Part shown: positions 6,391 to 15,247 of the stretch, one piece after another
Position numbering within the stretch: the first letter of the stretch is position 1
Layout of the letters: each line of letters opens with the position of its first letter
Source of the DNA: a virus
IMG/VR virus record: IMGVR_UViG_3300035157_000152
Location: 1-28,269 of that record
Reading direction: 5' to 3' (one strand)
Length of the DNA: 28,269 bases
Position numbers and translations under genes: made by a program
Notes under the pieces: model-generated
Databases searched by the model: none
Told to the model about the DNA's origin: nothing
Seen by the model: the letters and a program-made list of their open reading frames with translations, nothing else

Positions 6391-6414
6391 GGGGGATTCT
6401 TTCCCCCTTTTTTT
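6391..6414 (+). terminator. Intrinsic terminator after the major capsid gene
   Basis: GGGGGA at 6391-6396 pairs with TCCCCC at 6402-6407 around a five-base loop and is followed by seven T (6408-6414). The position matches the T7 terminator just after gene 10, which lowers expression of the tail genes relative to capsid. The next start codon is only three bases further. Confidence 0.9.
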
Positions 6415-6417
6415 ATT

Positions 6418-7056
6418 ATGGCAGTAATATCTTATGGAGTGTCTACCGAACTAGATGCTGTAAACTCAATACTCATGAGCGTTGGAGAATCCCCAGTTAA
6501 TACTTTAACAGTGCAAAGCCCCGAAGTAGCTATTGCACAGAAGACTCTAAGGCAAGTGTGCCGTGAGATAGAAGCTGAGGGATGGTCATACAACACAGAG
6601 AAAGAGTATCCTATAAACACCGATACTAACGATGAGGTTCAAGTACCTAATAACGTCTTACAAATTGACTTAAATATCTACCAGCATGGTAAAGATTTTG
6701 ATGTCATTAGACGTAAAGATAACGGTGTCCTAAAAATTTATGACAAAAAAAATCACACGTTTAAATTTGAAAATTGTACAAAATTATATTTTGATATAGT
6801 ATGGATGGTAGATTTTGAAGAACTACCTCAAACATTTAAAGACTATATTACGGTCAGAGCTAGTAGAATCTCAGCTAACCGTATGGTCAATAACCCAGAG
6901 ACTGCTAAATTATTAGAAACAGATGAGGCATATGCTAGAGCACTTGCTATAGAATATGATACCCGCCAAGGTGACCACAATGTATTTAATGATTACCAAT
7001 ATCAACAAGATGCAAACACCGTGTATCGACCATATAAAGTATTAAGAAGAAGGTAA
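6418..7056 (+). CDS. Tail tubular protein A, T7 gp11-like
   Basis: This gives a 212-residue protein from ATG-GCA 6418. An upstream in-frame start at 6325 lies inside the capsid gene and before its terminator and is rejected. The sequence begins with the family's [21 protein letters not shown] and continues with [14 protein letters not shown]-type helices (here [19 protein letters not shown]). It ends with [15 protein letters not shown] and a basic tail. Tail tube A forms the upper ring between portal and nozzle. There is no Shine-Dalgarno: the terminator's T-run ends three bases before ATG, so the ribosome site of read-through mRNA is next to a hairpin. The last base of its stop is the first base of the next ATG. 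Confidence 0.93.
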   Translation: MAVISYGVSTELDAVNSILMSVGESPVNTLTVQSPEVAIAQKTLRQVCREIEAEGWSYNTEKEYPINTDTNDEVQVPNNVLQIDLNIYQHGKDFDVIRRKDNGVLKIYDKKNHTFKFENCTKLYFDIVWMVDFEELPQTFKDYITVRASRISANRMVNNPETAKLLETDEAYARALAIEYDTRQGDHNVFNDYQYQQDANTVYRPYKVLRRR

Positions 7057-10000
7057 TGGCAGCAGTAAATCAAAGTATCCCAAACTTTCTTGGGGGTGTA
7101 TCTCAACAGCCAGATAAAATAAAATTTCCAGGACAGTTAAGGGTCTGTGATAATGCTGTCCCAGATGTTACATTTGGATTAAAGAAACGTCCAGCTGGAG
7201 AGTTTGTAAAAAAACTTACAAATGCTAATTCCACAGGACATTGGTATGAGATTATAAGAGATGGAGATGAAAAATATTTAGTACAAATCACACCAGCTAA
7301 TCATGCTAGTATGCCTATTAGAGTATGGGACTTAGCTGATGGTACTGAAAAATCTCTGACAAATAATTCTGGAGATTCTCTGTTCGCCTACCTTTCGGGG
7401 GCTACGGAAGAATATGCTATCCAGACTATACAAGACTATACAATAATAGTTAACAAACAAAAAACTATAGGCACTACAGGTAATACTTTTTCACCTATTC
7501 ATAGCGGAGACTACTCATATGCTAGGTTGGATACTGTTGCTTATAATACTGAATATATATTATATAGTGGTACAGCTCCCACACCCAACACTTACTACAG
7601 GGCTACTTCTGTAAAGGTTGATGTTAGAGAAGTTGTTAGTGAGTTCACTGTTACTAGCCAAGGTTCTGGTTATAGTACATCCAGCCCACCAACTGTAACC
7701 TTATCAGGTGGAGGTGGTACTGGAGCTACAGCTAAAGCAATAGTTGAAGATGGTAAAGTTACAAGAGTTGAAGTAACTGAGGCTGGAAGTGGCTATACAT
7801 CTGCTCCTACTGTTGCTTTCTCTGGAAGCGGTGGTGCTGCAGCTACAGCAGTTATAGGTTCTGGCCCAACATGGATTAGTGGTAATGAGAATCAAGCTAA
7901 GTCTGGTACTCTAACTTGGTCATTTTCTGGAGGTTCCTCTGTGAATACTACAGGTGCTCAAGTAGGTGGTACAAATATTACAGAACATATCGAAGGAAGT
8001 TTACAAGTAAACGGTCAAAGTTTTATTGCAAATAATATAGAAAATTTTGATGGGTCTGATTTTTTAGGTTATACTCAGAACTATGACGTTCGTTACACAG
8101 CTACAGTCACACTGAAAGATAGCGGATTAATTAAAACAACAAACAAAACTACAGCAGAAGGCATGTTTGTTGATGTCACTCTAGAAGGAGTTAAGTATCG
8201 TATCTCAGTTGAAGCTGTTGAACCAGTAGAAACATATACAGGTATTTCTGGTATAGGTTATTATAAGAGTCCTAGAAATCCAGACAATGGTACGCTATCT
8301 ATGGCTACCATTCTTAATGGTTTAAAGAGTTCTGTTAATAGCAGTTTAACAAATGTTACAGCGGAGGTTATAGGTAGTGGTATATTTATGCACGGTTCTG
8401 CAGCCTCTGGTGTTAACTTTCTTGGTGGTGCTGTTAATGAAAACATGAGTGTTATAGGTCAGAAAGCACAGGATATTGCTAGGCTACCTGCTATGTGTAA
8501 GCAAGGGTATGTAGCACAAATATCTAACACAGCTGACCTAGAAACTGATGACTACTATGTAAAGTTTGAAGCTGACAATGGTGTATCTGGAGCTGGTAGT
8601 TGGGAGGAATGTGTAAGACCTCATAACTTTGCTGGTACAAGTGCTGCTGATGCTATGGTGTTAGGTTTAAATCCCGCAACAATGCCTCACGCTCTTGTCA
8701 ATAATCGTAATGGTACATTCTCATTTATTAAATTAGATGAAGCTACTGCTACTGCACGTGGTAATGAAAACTATTGGGATGATAGAACTGTAGGAGATAA
8801 CAGCTCTAACCCTTTTCCTACATTTAATGGTAACCAAATACAAGAGATATTCTTTCATAGAAATAGATTAGGACTTATTTCTGGAGAGAATATTATATTA
8901 AGCCAACCTGGAAATTACTTTAATTTCTTTATTGTATCAGCTATATCTGCTAGTGATGACAACCCTATAGACATAACAGTATCTGATATAAAACCTGCTT
9001 TTATAAACCATACACTACCTATACAAAAAGGTATGTTAATGTTTTCAGATAATGGTCAGTTCTTACTGTTTACAGAGTCTGATGTGTTTAGTCCTAAAAC
9101 TGCAAGACTTAAGAAAGTATCTAGTTACGAGTGTGACAGTAGTATACAACCAGTAGACCTTGGTACATCCGTACTATTTACTTCTAATGTATCCTCACAT
9201 GCTAGAGCGTTTGAAGCTACAATTCTAGATGATGATACACCCCCCGCAGTGCTAGAACAGACACGAGTTGTCCCAGAATTTTTACCAAAAAGTATAACTA
9301 AATCTACTAATTCAGTACCTATAGGTATTGTAACATATGGTGAGAAAGGTCAAACTGAAGTGTATCATTATAAGTACTACAATACTGGACAGAAACGAGA
9401 ACAATCTGCTTGGTATACGTGGACGCTTACGGGCACTATGCAACATATGCTGTATACAGGTGGTAATTTCTTTACTGTTACTTTACAAGGTAGTGACTAT
9501 ATACTCAGTAGATACGAATATGTTACTGATGGTAACAGCAATAGAGCGTATGTGGTAGGAGGTGTATCAGCTAATGTGGGTTCACCTCTTAAAACAACCA
9601 GACATTTTGAACCATGTCTTGATAATCTTGTAGAACCTACAACAATAACAGGTACTGCACAGACTACAACTACACCTGAAAGGACTGTGGTAGCAATACC
9701 TTACACTCCTACTGGAGCAAGTGAGTTTTATTTAGTAGGTATTTCAGGAAACGACAGTGCTGGTAATTCTATCTCTGGTGTAGTACGGAAAGCTGATGCT
9801 GTAGGTACAGGTTCTGCTACTTTTAATGGTATTAATATAGCTAGTAATGCTAAAATAGTGCTCGGTTACCGATATACAACTATTGTAGAGCTACCTACAT
9901 ACTACTATAACAAGGGACAAACTAACTATGACCTTGATGGAGAGCTACGTATTGCTGGAATTAACTTTGAATTAGGTGTATCTGGCCCTATGCAGTTTCA

Positions 10001-10238
10001 TCAAGACCCTGTATATGCTAATATGAGTTCATATATACAGTATGAATCTGGTATGTTGGCTAACGCTAGTAATTTTAACCAGCCTCCCGCTGAGTTAACT
10101 AAGTCAGTTAGAGTACCTGTTCAGAAGAAGAATGATAAATATACAATGCAAATACAAGTACCCGACCCCTTTTCCATCGCCTTACTCTCAGCTAGCTGGG
10201 ATGGCAACTATTCAACAAAACGACATGTACGAAGGTAA
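7056..10238 (+). CDS. Tail tubular protein B (nozzle), T7 gp12-like
   Basis: The 1060-residue protein is longer than T7 gp12 (about 794) but of the same build: an N-terminal [20 protein letters not shown], the conserved core [20 protein letters not shown] and [20 protein letters not shown], and an end that reads [20 protein letters not shown]. It forms the hexameric nozzle that binds fibres and gates DNA exit. Extra length comes partly from an insert at about residues 194-270 with two tandem units of the form GSGYxxxPTVxxSGxGG, probably a small beta-structure exposed on the nozzle. The start overlaps the tail tube A stop (TAATG). Its end overlaps gp13 by 38 bases. Confidence 0.93.
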   Translation: MAAVNQSIPNFLGGVSQQPDKIKFPGQLRVCDNAVPDVTFGLKKRPAGEFVKKLTNANSTGHWYEIIRDGDEKYLVQITPANHASMPIRVWDLADGTEKSLTNNSGDSLFAYLSGATEEYAIQTIQDYTIIVNKQKTIGTTGNTFSPIHSGDYSYARLDTVAYNTEYILYSGTAPTPNTYYRATSVKVDVREVVSEFTVTSQGSGYSTSSPPTVTLSGGGGTGATAKAIVEDGKVTRVEVTEAGSGYTSAPTVAFSGSGGAAATAVIGSGPTWISGNENQAKSGTLTWSFSGGSSVNTTGAQVGGTNITEHIEGSLQVNGQSFIANNIENFDGSDFLGYTQNYDVRYTATVTLKDSGLIKTTNKTTAEGMFVDVTLEGVKYRISVEAVEPVETYTGISGIGYYKSPRNPDNGTLSMATILNGLKSSVNSSLTNVTAEVIGSGIFMHGSAASGVNFLGGAVNENMSVIGQKAQDIARLPAMCKQGYVAQISNTADLETDDYYVKFEADNGVSGAGSWEECVRPHNFAGTSAADAMVLGLNPATMPHALVNNRNGTFSFIKLDEATATARGNENYWDDRTVGDNSSNPFPTFNGNQIQEIFFHRNRLGLISGENIILSQPGNYFNFFIVSAISASDDNPIDITVSDIKPAFINHTLPIQKGMLMFSDNGQFLLFTESDVFSPKTARLKKVSSYECDSSIQPVDLGTSVLFTSNVSSHARAFEATILDDDTPPAVLEQTRVVPEFLPKSITKSTNSVPIGIVTYGEKGQTEVYHYKYYNTGQKREQSAWYTWTLTGTMQHMLYTGGNFFTVTLQGSDYILSRYEYVTDGNSNRAYVVGGVSANVGSPLKTTRHFEPCLDNLVEPTTITGTAQTTTTPERTVVAIPYTPTGASEFYLVGISGNDSAGNSISGVVRKADAVGTGSATFNGINIASNAKIVLGYRYTTIVELPTYYYNKGQTNYDLDGELRIAGINFELGVSGPMQFHQDPVYANMSSYIQYESGMLANASNFNQPPAELTKSVRVPVQKKNDKYTMQIQVPDPFSIALLSASWDGNYSTKRHVRR

Positions 10239-10671
10239 GTATATTAAGCCTTGCACTCCAGAGTTAGCTTTGAGTGTAGGGCTTAACTTACGCTATGAAG
10301 ATAGGCGTGAGTCTGAAGAAACTTCTAATTTATGTGCTGAGGCTGCTATTATAGAGTCTTATTACAATTCAACAATTTGCGTATATTTTACGGTTCCCAA
10401 CGGCAAGGCTGCTGGAGTGGCGGGAGTGACCCCGCACAATATAATATGGATGTTATGTACTGATGCCAGCACAGAATATCCTCATACATTTGTAAGAGAA
10501 GCGAAACGCTGGGTAAATAGTTTACTTAATCCTTATTTATGTAACCAAGCAGATATGCGTAATGAGGTACATATAAAATTATTAAAACTTCTTGGATTTA
10601 CTTTTACTAATTATCATGTCTACAATGGAGTACCCTTAATACAATTTATTAAACCATGTGCGATCCCCTAG
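10201..10671 (+). CDS. Internal virion protein A, T7 gp13-like (GNAT-like fold)
   Basis: This gives a 156-residue protein from ATG-GCA 10201, chosen over an earlier in-frame start at 10132 and a later ATG at 10225 because it follows GCTGGG and has the ATG-GC context shared by many genes here. The body matches the T7 gp13 family: a [20 protein letters not shown] segment, then [16 protein letters not shown], then [15 protein letters not shown] and PLIQFIK. The fold resembles acetyltransferases, but in T7 the protein is needed for head maturation and internal core formation rather than known catalysis. It is nested in the end of the nozzle gene and itself overlaps the next gene by 16 bases. Confidence 0.83.
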   Translation: MATIQQNDMYEGKYIKPCTPELALSVGLNLRYEDRRESEETSNLCAEAAIIESYYNSTICVYFTVPNGKAAGVAGVTPHNIIWMLCTDASTEYPHTFVREAKRWVNSLLNPYLCNQADMRNEVHIKLLKLLGFTFTNYHVYNGVPLIQFIKPCAIP

Positions 10672-11390
10672 TAATTGGAGGCGTATTAGGTGTTGCCAAA
10701 GCAGCCACAGGTATTGCAGAACAGAATAGACAACATCAAAATCAAGTTGATGCTGTTAATCGTTCTAATGCTATGGCAAGGCAGAACTACTTAAATCAAA
10801 TCCAAATCTCTGCTTTTAACGATCAACGAAAAGGAGATGTATTCGAGGCTCAACTAAAAGCTGATGCAGCCTCAAGAGCAGCATATTACAGACAAAAAGA
10901 AATAAATCAGGCTGAAGCTACAAGAGCACTTACAGCATCAGACCAGAAGATGAGAGAAAGGATAACCGAACAAATGTTCCAAAGTCAAACTAATCTTGCT
11001 AAAGCTATACAAGCTCAAGGTACAGTAATGGCTAGTGGACAACAGTCTGGTCAATCCATGTTATTATCATTAAACGAAGCCGAGCGTGACTTTGGTTTCA
11101 AACAAGCACAAATAGATGCTACAATCTATGACGCTACTAAGAACTACGGTATTGAGAAATATGGTATTAACCTAGATCAATATGCTGCAGATTCTAGAGC
11201 AATTAACCAGATATCAACTACCGCAGCTGTGGCTCCTGGAGCATCCTTTAAAACAATTAGACCTATCAAAAAAGCTCCTCCTAGAAAACCATCAATACTT
11301 GGGCCAATCCTCAGTGGGTTCTCTACTGCTATTAGTACAGCAGGTACTCTTGGTGGTGAAAACTACTTTGCAGAAAAATTCGATTGGTAA
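10656..11390 (+). CDS. Internal virion protein B, T7 gp14-like
   Basis: The 244-residue, Ala/Gln-rich protein starts [19 protein letters not shown], a short hydrophobic N-terminus typical of gp14, followed by a long amphipathic helical region (roughly residues 20-150, with NRSNAMARQNYLNQIQ). The C-terminus is basic and Pro-rich (RPIKKAPPRKPS) and ends with a second hydrophobic stretch (GPILSGFSTAISTAGTLGG). In T7, gp14 is ejected first and forms the outer-membrane part of the channel through which DNA enters. Two weakly hydrophobic ends with a helical middle fit such insertion. The start overlaps the end of gp13. The stop is six bases before the next gene. Confidence 0.87.
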   Translation: MCDPLVIGGVLGVAKAATGIAEQNRQHQNQVDAVNRSNAMARQNYLNQIQISAFNDQRKGDVFEAQLKADAASRAAYYRQKEINQAEATRALTASDQKMRERITEQMFQSQTNLAKAIQAQGTVMASGQQSGQSMLLSLNEAERDFGFKQAQIDATIYDATKNYGIEKYGINLDQYAADSRAINQISTTAAVAPGASFKTIRPIKKAPPRKPSILGPILSGFSTAISTAGTLGGENYFAEKFDW

Positions 11391-11396
11391 TTAATT

Positions 11397-14300
11397 ATGG
11401 CATATCAAAGATCAACACAAGCACAAGGATTTAAGAGCAGAGTAGTTCCTACTAATGAAGTTAAGAACTATACAGATCTGGCTAAATCCTTAGAACAAGA
11501 ACGTAAAGAATCAGTAAAAGGTTTTCAAGGTGCTGCTAAAGAACAGATAACAGAGATGACACGTCTCTCTACTTTAGAGCAAGCTGAAGATGTTTACGAG
11601 TTAGCAAACTTACGTGAATTTAGTAAATCCCTAAACACTGCGTTAGACACTGTTGCAAAAACAGTTATCAAACCTATTACACAAGGTCAAATACAAGATG
11701 GTATCAACACTGCTGTCCGTTGCCAGCAAGGTGATACAGAGGCGTGTGAACTTGTAAAATTAAATGACGAACAAGAACTAGCAATACAAGCACAAGTTGC
11801 AAAACAAAGAACTGAAATTAATGAAACAGCTAATAATATAGAAAAAGAATGGGATGAAGCTGGTTATGAAGCTGAGTTACGTCAGAAATACAGACTCTTA
11901 AATCTAAAAAAACAAAACTCAAACTTTGCTTTAGGTTATAGACGTGGTATTTTAATGGAAGCTGCTACAGGTTATGATGCTTGGAGAGATGGCATACTAA
12001 CTGGAAGTAGTGATGACTTTCTAGTAAACAGTACAGTTGAACATGAAGGAGAAAAGTATAAAGTTAGTGACTATTACAATATTCAAAATACTGATGTTAA
12101 AGAGAAAATTGTAGCATCTTTACAAAATGCTTACATAACTAGACATGGTTCTGGTTTAAGTCAGTTTATGGTCAACAAATATCTTACCGAAAAAGTTGTT
12201 GAAAGAACTAATATATTTAACCAAAATGAGTTTACTAAAGGGCAAAGAGAATGGGCTAATACACAATTAGAGTATTATGAGGATCAATTTCAAAACTTTA
12301 ACTTTAATGATTTAGATTCTGAATCAGGTGAGCTAACAGCTCAATTAGGTGTACAAGAGTTTATTAATAATAGTCCAGCTATTATGGAAGCTTTAAGTAC
12401 AGATGGTAGTCGTAATGCTCAATCTAAAGCTAAACTTATTGAAATGCTTGTTGATGTACTTAAGAGTGATGACTTTAAAAACATGGATGACTCTGAACAG
12501 TTGTTAACATTTTTAGAAAAACCTTTATTTTATATTGCAGGTATATCTAAAAAGAAAGCTGATGGCACATATGAGTTGTCCTCTTTATCTGATTTATTTG
12601 GAAATGATTTAGATACAGATGCTTTAAGAAAAGAAGTTTTACTGTCTATAGCTGAAGAATCAAGAGCCGAAATATTAGGTAAGAAGACACAATTAAAAGA
12701 AAGAATAGATAAACTATATGTTGACAGTGGGACAGATGAAGCAAGTCTTAAATTATCTTTAATTGAACTTTATCAAAATGAAGAATACTATGGCAAATAT
12801 TGGGCTAATGATGTCTTTAATGATTATGATTCTAAGTTTGAGTTTATACCAACTTTAGGTGTAGAAGAAAGTAAAAAGATTATGAGGAAATTGGAGAGAG
12901 AATTTGATACTAAAAATGGAGGTATAATAAATATATTTAATACAAATTTACAACGTATAGATTATGATGTTTTACAAGATTATAAAGAAAGAGGTTTGTT
13001 AGGTGACCCTTACGGGGGTAATGAAGATGCTAGAAAGGCACATCAAACTGGTAAAAATACTTTAGAAAGCCTTGCAAAAGTTGTATTTGATAAAAAAGAT
13101 TTACCTGAAGAGCTTGCAACGTATCAAACAGAAGCTTTTATTAATTTTATTTCTCCTAAAATTTTATCATTAGCAAACAGGCATGCTGATTTAACAGGTA
13201 GTAGTTTAGAAGATTCAATATCTTACGCTACAACTTATTATGCACAAAAGTTCAGAGCATCTAACACAGATGTTTTTGGTGAAGTAGATATGCCACAGGA
13301 TATAGTAGGTGATACAGATACTACTAGCCTAACTGTAAATCAAGATGGTTTCCATAACGACATTTATACAAATAATGCTTTAGGTTACACTTCCGCAGAT
13401 ACACTAACAGCAAATTATGTAGATACTGTTAATTTAGCTAATACTACAGTATCAAACACTAACGGTTATATATTTAAAAATGAATATATAGTTAAAAATG
13501 ATGCGTTTTATGCTTTAGTTGATGGAAGACCTGGAAAAATATTTAATGCTTTAAGTATGGTAGATTCTTTGTCTACTCACCCTGCTATTATTTACAACGA
13601 TCAAATTGTTTTACACGGTGGTGAAGCAGTAGAATGGTCTCCAGAAATACAAGCAGAAATTAAAGCTTGGGAAGAACTTACTAAAGATACTAGAAAAGCT
13701 TTAGTTAGTAATGATGATGTTAGAGTTAATAACGCACTAAAGAACGAAGGTTTTATTTCTTTAACTGATATGGCTCATACCCTTATCACTCCAGATGGTA
13801 GTATCCCTGTTAGTGAATCTGAGTATGCTTCACTATTAATACGTGCAGGTGTTGAAGAAACCTATACTTATGAAGAGTTTTTAGGAAGAAATGATCTTGT
13901 AGAAAAAGTAATTAAGCAAAAACTACGTGATGGAATAGCGATTATTCAAGGAGTTACTAATAATCAAAATGAATTTATACGTAGGTTAACTGCATATATG
14001 ATAACTGGAGATCATGAAAATTGGAATAAAGGTGATTTTAAAAATTATACTTTAGAAGCTTTAAATGCTTATAGTAGTGGTAACAATGAACGTCTTAATA
14101 GTCTATTTAATAATAATGGTCTTTCACTAACTGACTTCTCAGAAACAGTACCAGTTGCTAGAGATTATATTGACACAGATCCAAACAGTGTTTTAAATAC
14201 AGACTTAACTTCAATAACTTCTCTTGAAGAATTAGAGGGAGTACTAGCTAAACTTAACGAGTTAGAAGTACCAGAGCAGAAAATAAACATAAGAGAATAC

Positions 14301-15230
14301 GAAATGTTTGAGCAAGATGCTGGTGTTATAAGTCATCAATTACGTAGAATTTTAGGATTAGGTTGGGAGCGTGAACCTAACGTAGAATATGAAAGATATA
14401 TTACATTCAAAGAAAAGTTAGAGGATAAGATTGGAGTTATAAAATTATTACAAAATCATAGTAACCGAAATGTCCTTAGCCCTGTAGGTGACTTTATTTT
14501 TGATACTTTCTTACGTGTAAATTTTGTTGATCCAAGTAAAGTACTTGAGTATCAATTCTATCCCGCAGTAGAAGGTATAATTGGTAAAGAAAGGTTAGAT
14601 GATATTAAAGAAAAAGCTGACGGAAATGAAGATGCTATACTAGAGCTTCTTAAACTAGAGCCAGAGTTTGCTGGTGTAACTCCTACTAGCGATCTTGAAG
14701 CTAGTTTCTTTACAGAAGATACTCAAGAACAGATAAATAACGAGAAAAGGTTAGAGCTAGAGATTGAAATGCTAGACATTATCCATAGCGGTGAGTCAAC
14801 AGTTGGCGATTATGAAGCATTTAATCAAGGTGGTGCAAAGGACGGAACTGAAGTTTTAGGTTTTAGTGGAGCTTATAGCGATCATCCCGCAAACACAGGT
14901 AAGAAACTAACTGAAATGTCAATCGGTGAAATTTTAGCTATACAAGATAGTGGTTACAATACTAAGTTATATCCTTTTACTGAAGAAGGCTGGGAGAAAT
15001 GGTTTGCATCAGGCGGTATACATGCAGCAGGTAGATATCAATTTACAAGAGAAGGTTTAAGAGAAGCTTTAAAACGTTCGGGACTAAAAGAAACAGACCT
15101 ATTTAATGAGGAAAATCAAGATAAATTGGCAATGATTTTATTATTAGAATTAGGGCCAAGTCAATGGACAAGTATGATAGGTAATGAAAAATTAGAAGAA
15201 CTTATTAAAAAGTACAAAGCAATTAAATAG
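11397..15230 (+). CDS. Internal virion protein C, T7 gp15 position, with C-terminal muramidase-like domain
   Basis: The 1277-residue product occupies the gp15 position and is much longer than T7 gp15 (about 750). Residues 1 to about 1110 are helical, charged and without a recognisable enzyme, as expected for the ejectosome tube. From about residue 1120 to the end a lysozyme/muramidase-like domain is visible: IHSGESTVGDYEAFNQGG with Glu1133 as probable catalytic acid, a GFSGAYSDHP loop, then GIHAAGRYQFTREGL (1208-1222) and DLFNEENQDKLAMILL. The AAGRYQF and FN.ENQD motifs are those of phage lysozyme-like glycosidases. It would open peptidoglycan as the channel crosses the wall. In T7 the equivalent transglycosylase is at the N-terminus of gp16, so the domain sits elsewhere here. 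Confidence 0.87.
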   Translation: MAYQRSTQAQGFKSRVVPTNEVKNYTDLAKSLEQERKESVKGFQGAAKEQITEMTRLSTLEQAEDVYELANLREFSKSLNTALDTVAKTVIKPITQGQIQDGINTAVRCQQGDTEACELVKLNDEQELAIQAQVAKQRTEINETANNIEKEWDEAGYEAELRQKYRLLNLKKQNSNFALGYRRGILMEAATGYDAWRDGILTGSSDDFLVNSTVEHEGEKYKVSDYYNIQNTDVKEKIVASLQNAYITRHGSGLSQFMVNKYLTEKVVERTNIFNQNEFTKGQREWANTQLEYYEDQFQNFNFNDLDSESGELTAQLGVQEFINNSPAIMEALSTDGSRNAQSKAKLIEMLVDVLKSDDFKNMDDSEQLLTFLEKPLFYIAGISKKKADGTYELSSLSDLFGNDLDTDALRKEVLLSIAEESRAEILGKKTQLKERIDKLYVDSGTDEASLKLSLIELYQNEEYYGKYWANDVFNDYDSKFEFIPTLGVEESKKIMRKLEREFDTKNGGIINIFNTNLQRIDYDVLQDYKERGLLGDPYGGNEDARKAHQTGKNTLESLAKVVFDKKDLPEELATYQTEAFINFISPKILSLANRHADLTGSSLEDSISYATTYYAQKFRASNTDVFGEVDMPQDIVGDTDTTSLTVNQDGFHNDIYTNNALGYTSADTLTANYVDTVNLANTTVSNTNGYIFKNEYIVKNDAFYALVDGRPGKIFNALSMVDSLSTHPAIIYNDQIVLHGGEAVEWSPEIQAEIKAWEELTKDTRKALVSNDDVRVNNALKNEGFISLTDMAHTLITPDGSIPVSESEYASLLIRAGVEETYTYEEFLGRNDLVEKVIKQKLRDGIAIIQGVTNNQNEFIRRLTAYMITGDHENWNKGDFKNYTLEALNAYSSGNNERLNSLFNNNGLSLTDFSETVPVARDYIDTDPNSVLNTDLTSITSLEELEGVLAKLNELEVPEQKINIREYEMFEQDAGVISHQLRRILGLGWEREPNVEYERYITFKEKLEDKIGVIKLLQNHSNRNVLSPVGDFIFDTFLRVNFVDPSKVLEYQFYPAVEGIIGKERLDDIKEKADGNEDAILELLKLEPEFAGVTPTSDLEASFFTEDTQEQINNEKRLELEIEMLDIIHSGESTVGDYEAFNQGGAKDGTEVLGFSGAYSDHPANTGKKLTEMSIGEILAIQDSGYNTKLYPFTEEGWEKWFASGGIHAAGRYQFTREGLREALKRSGLKETDLFNEENQDKLAMILLLELGPSQWTSMIGNEKLEELIKKYKAIK

Positions 15231-15247
15231 CCCTACGGGACTAAGCT

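Noticed and set aside
6325-6417. Upstream start for tail tube A
   Set aside because: This extension lies within the capsid gene and spans the intrinsic terminator; it does not resemble gp11 N-termini, whereas ATG 6418 does.
15231-15247. Terminator in the gp15-gp16 gap
   Set aside because: CCCTACGGGA can form only a short hairpin with a mismatch around a TACG loop and is not followed by a T-run.
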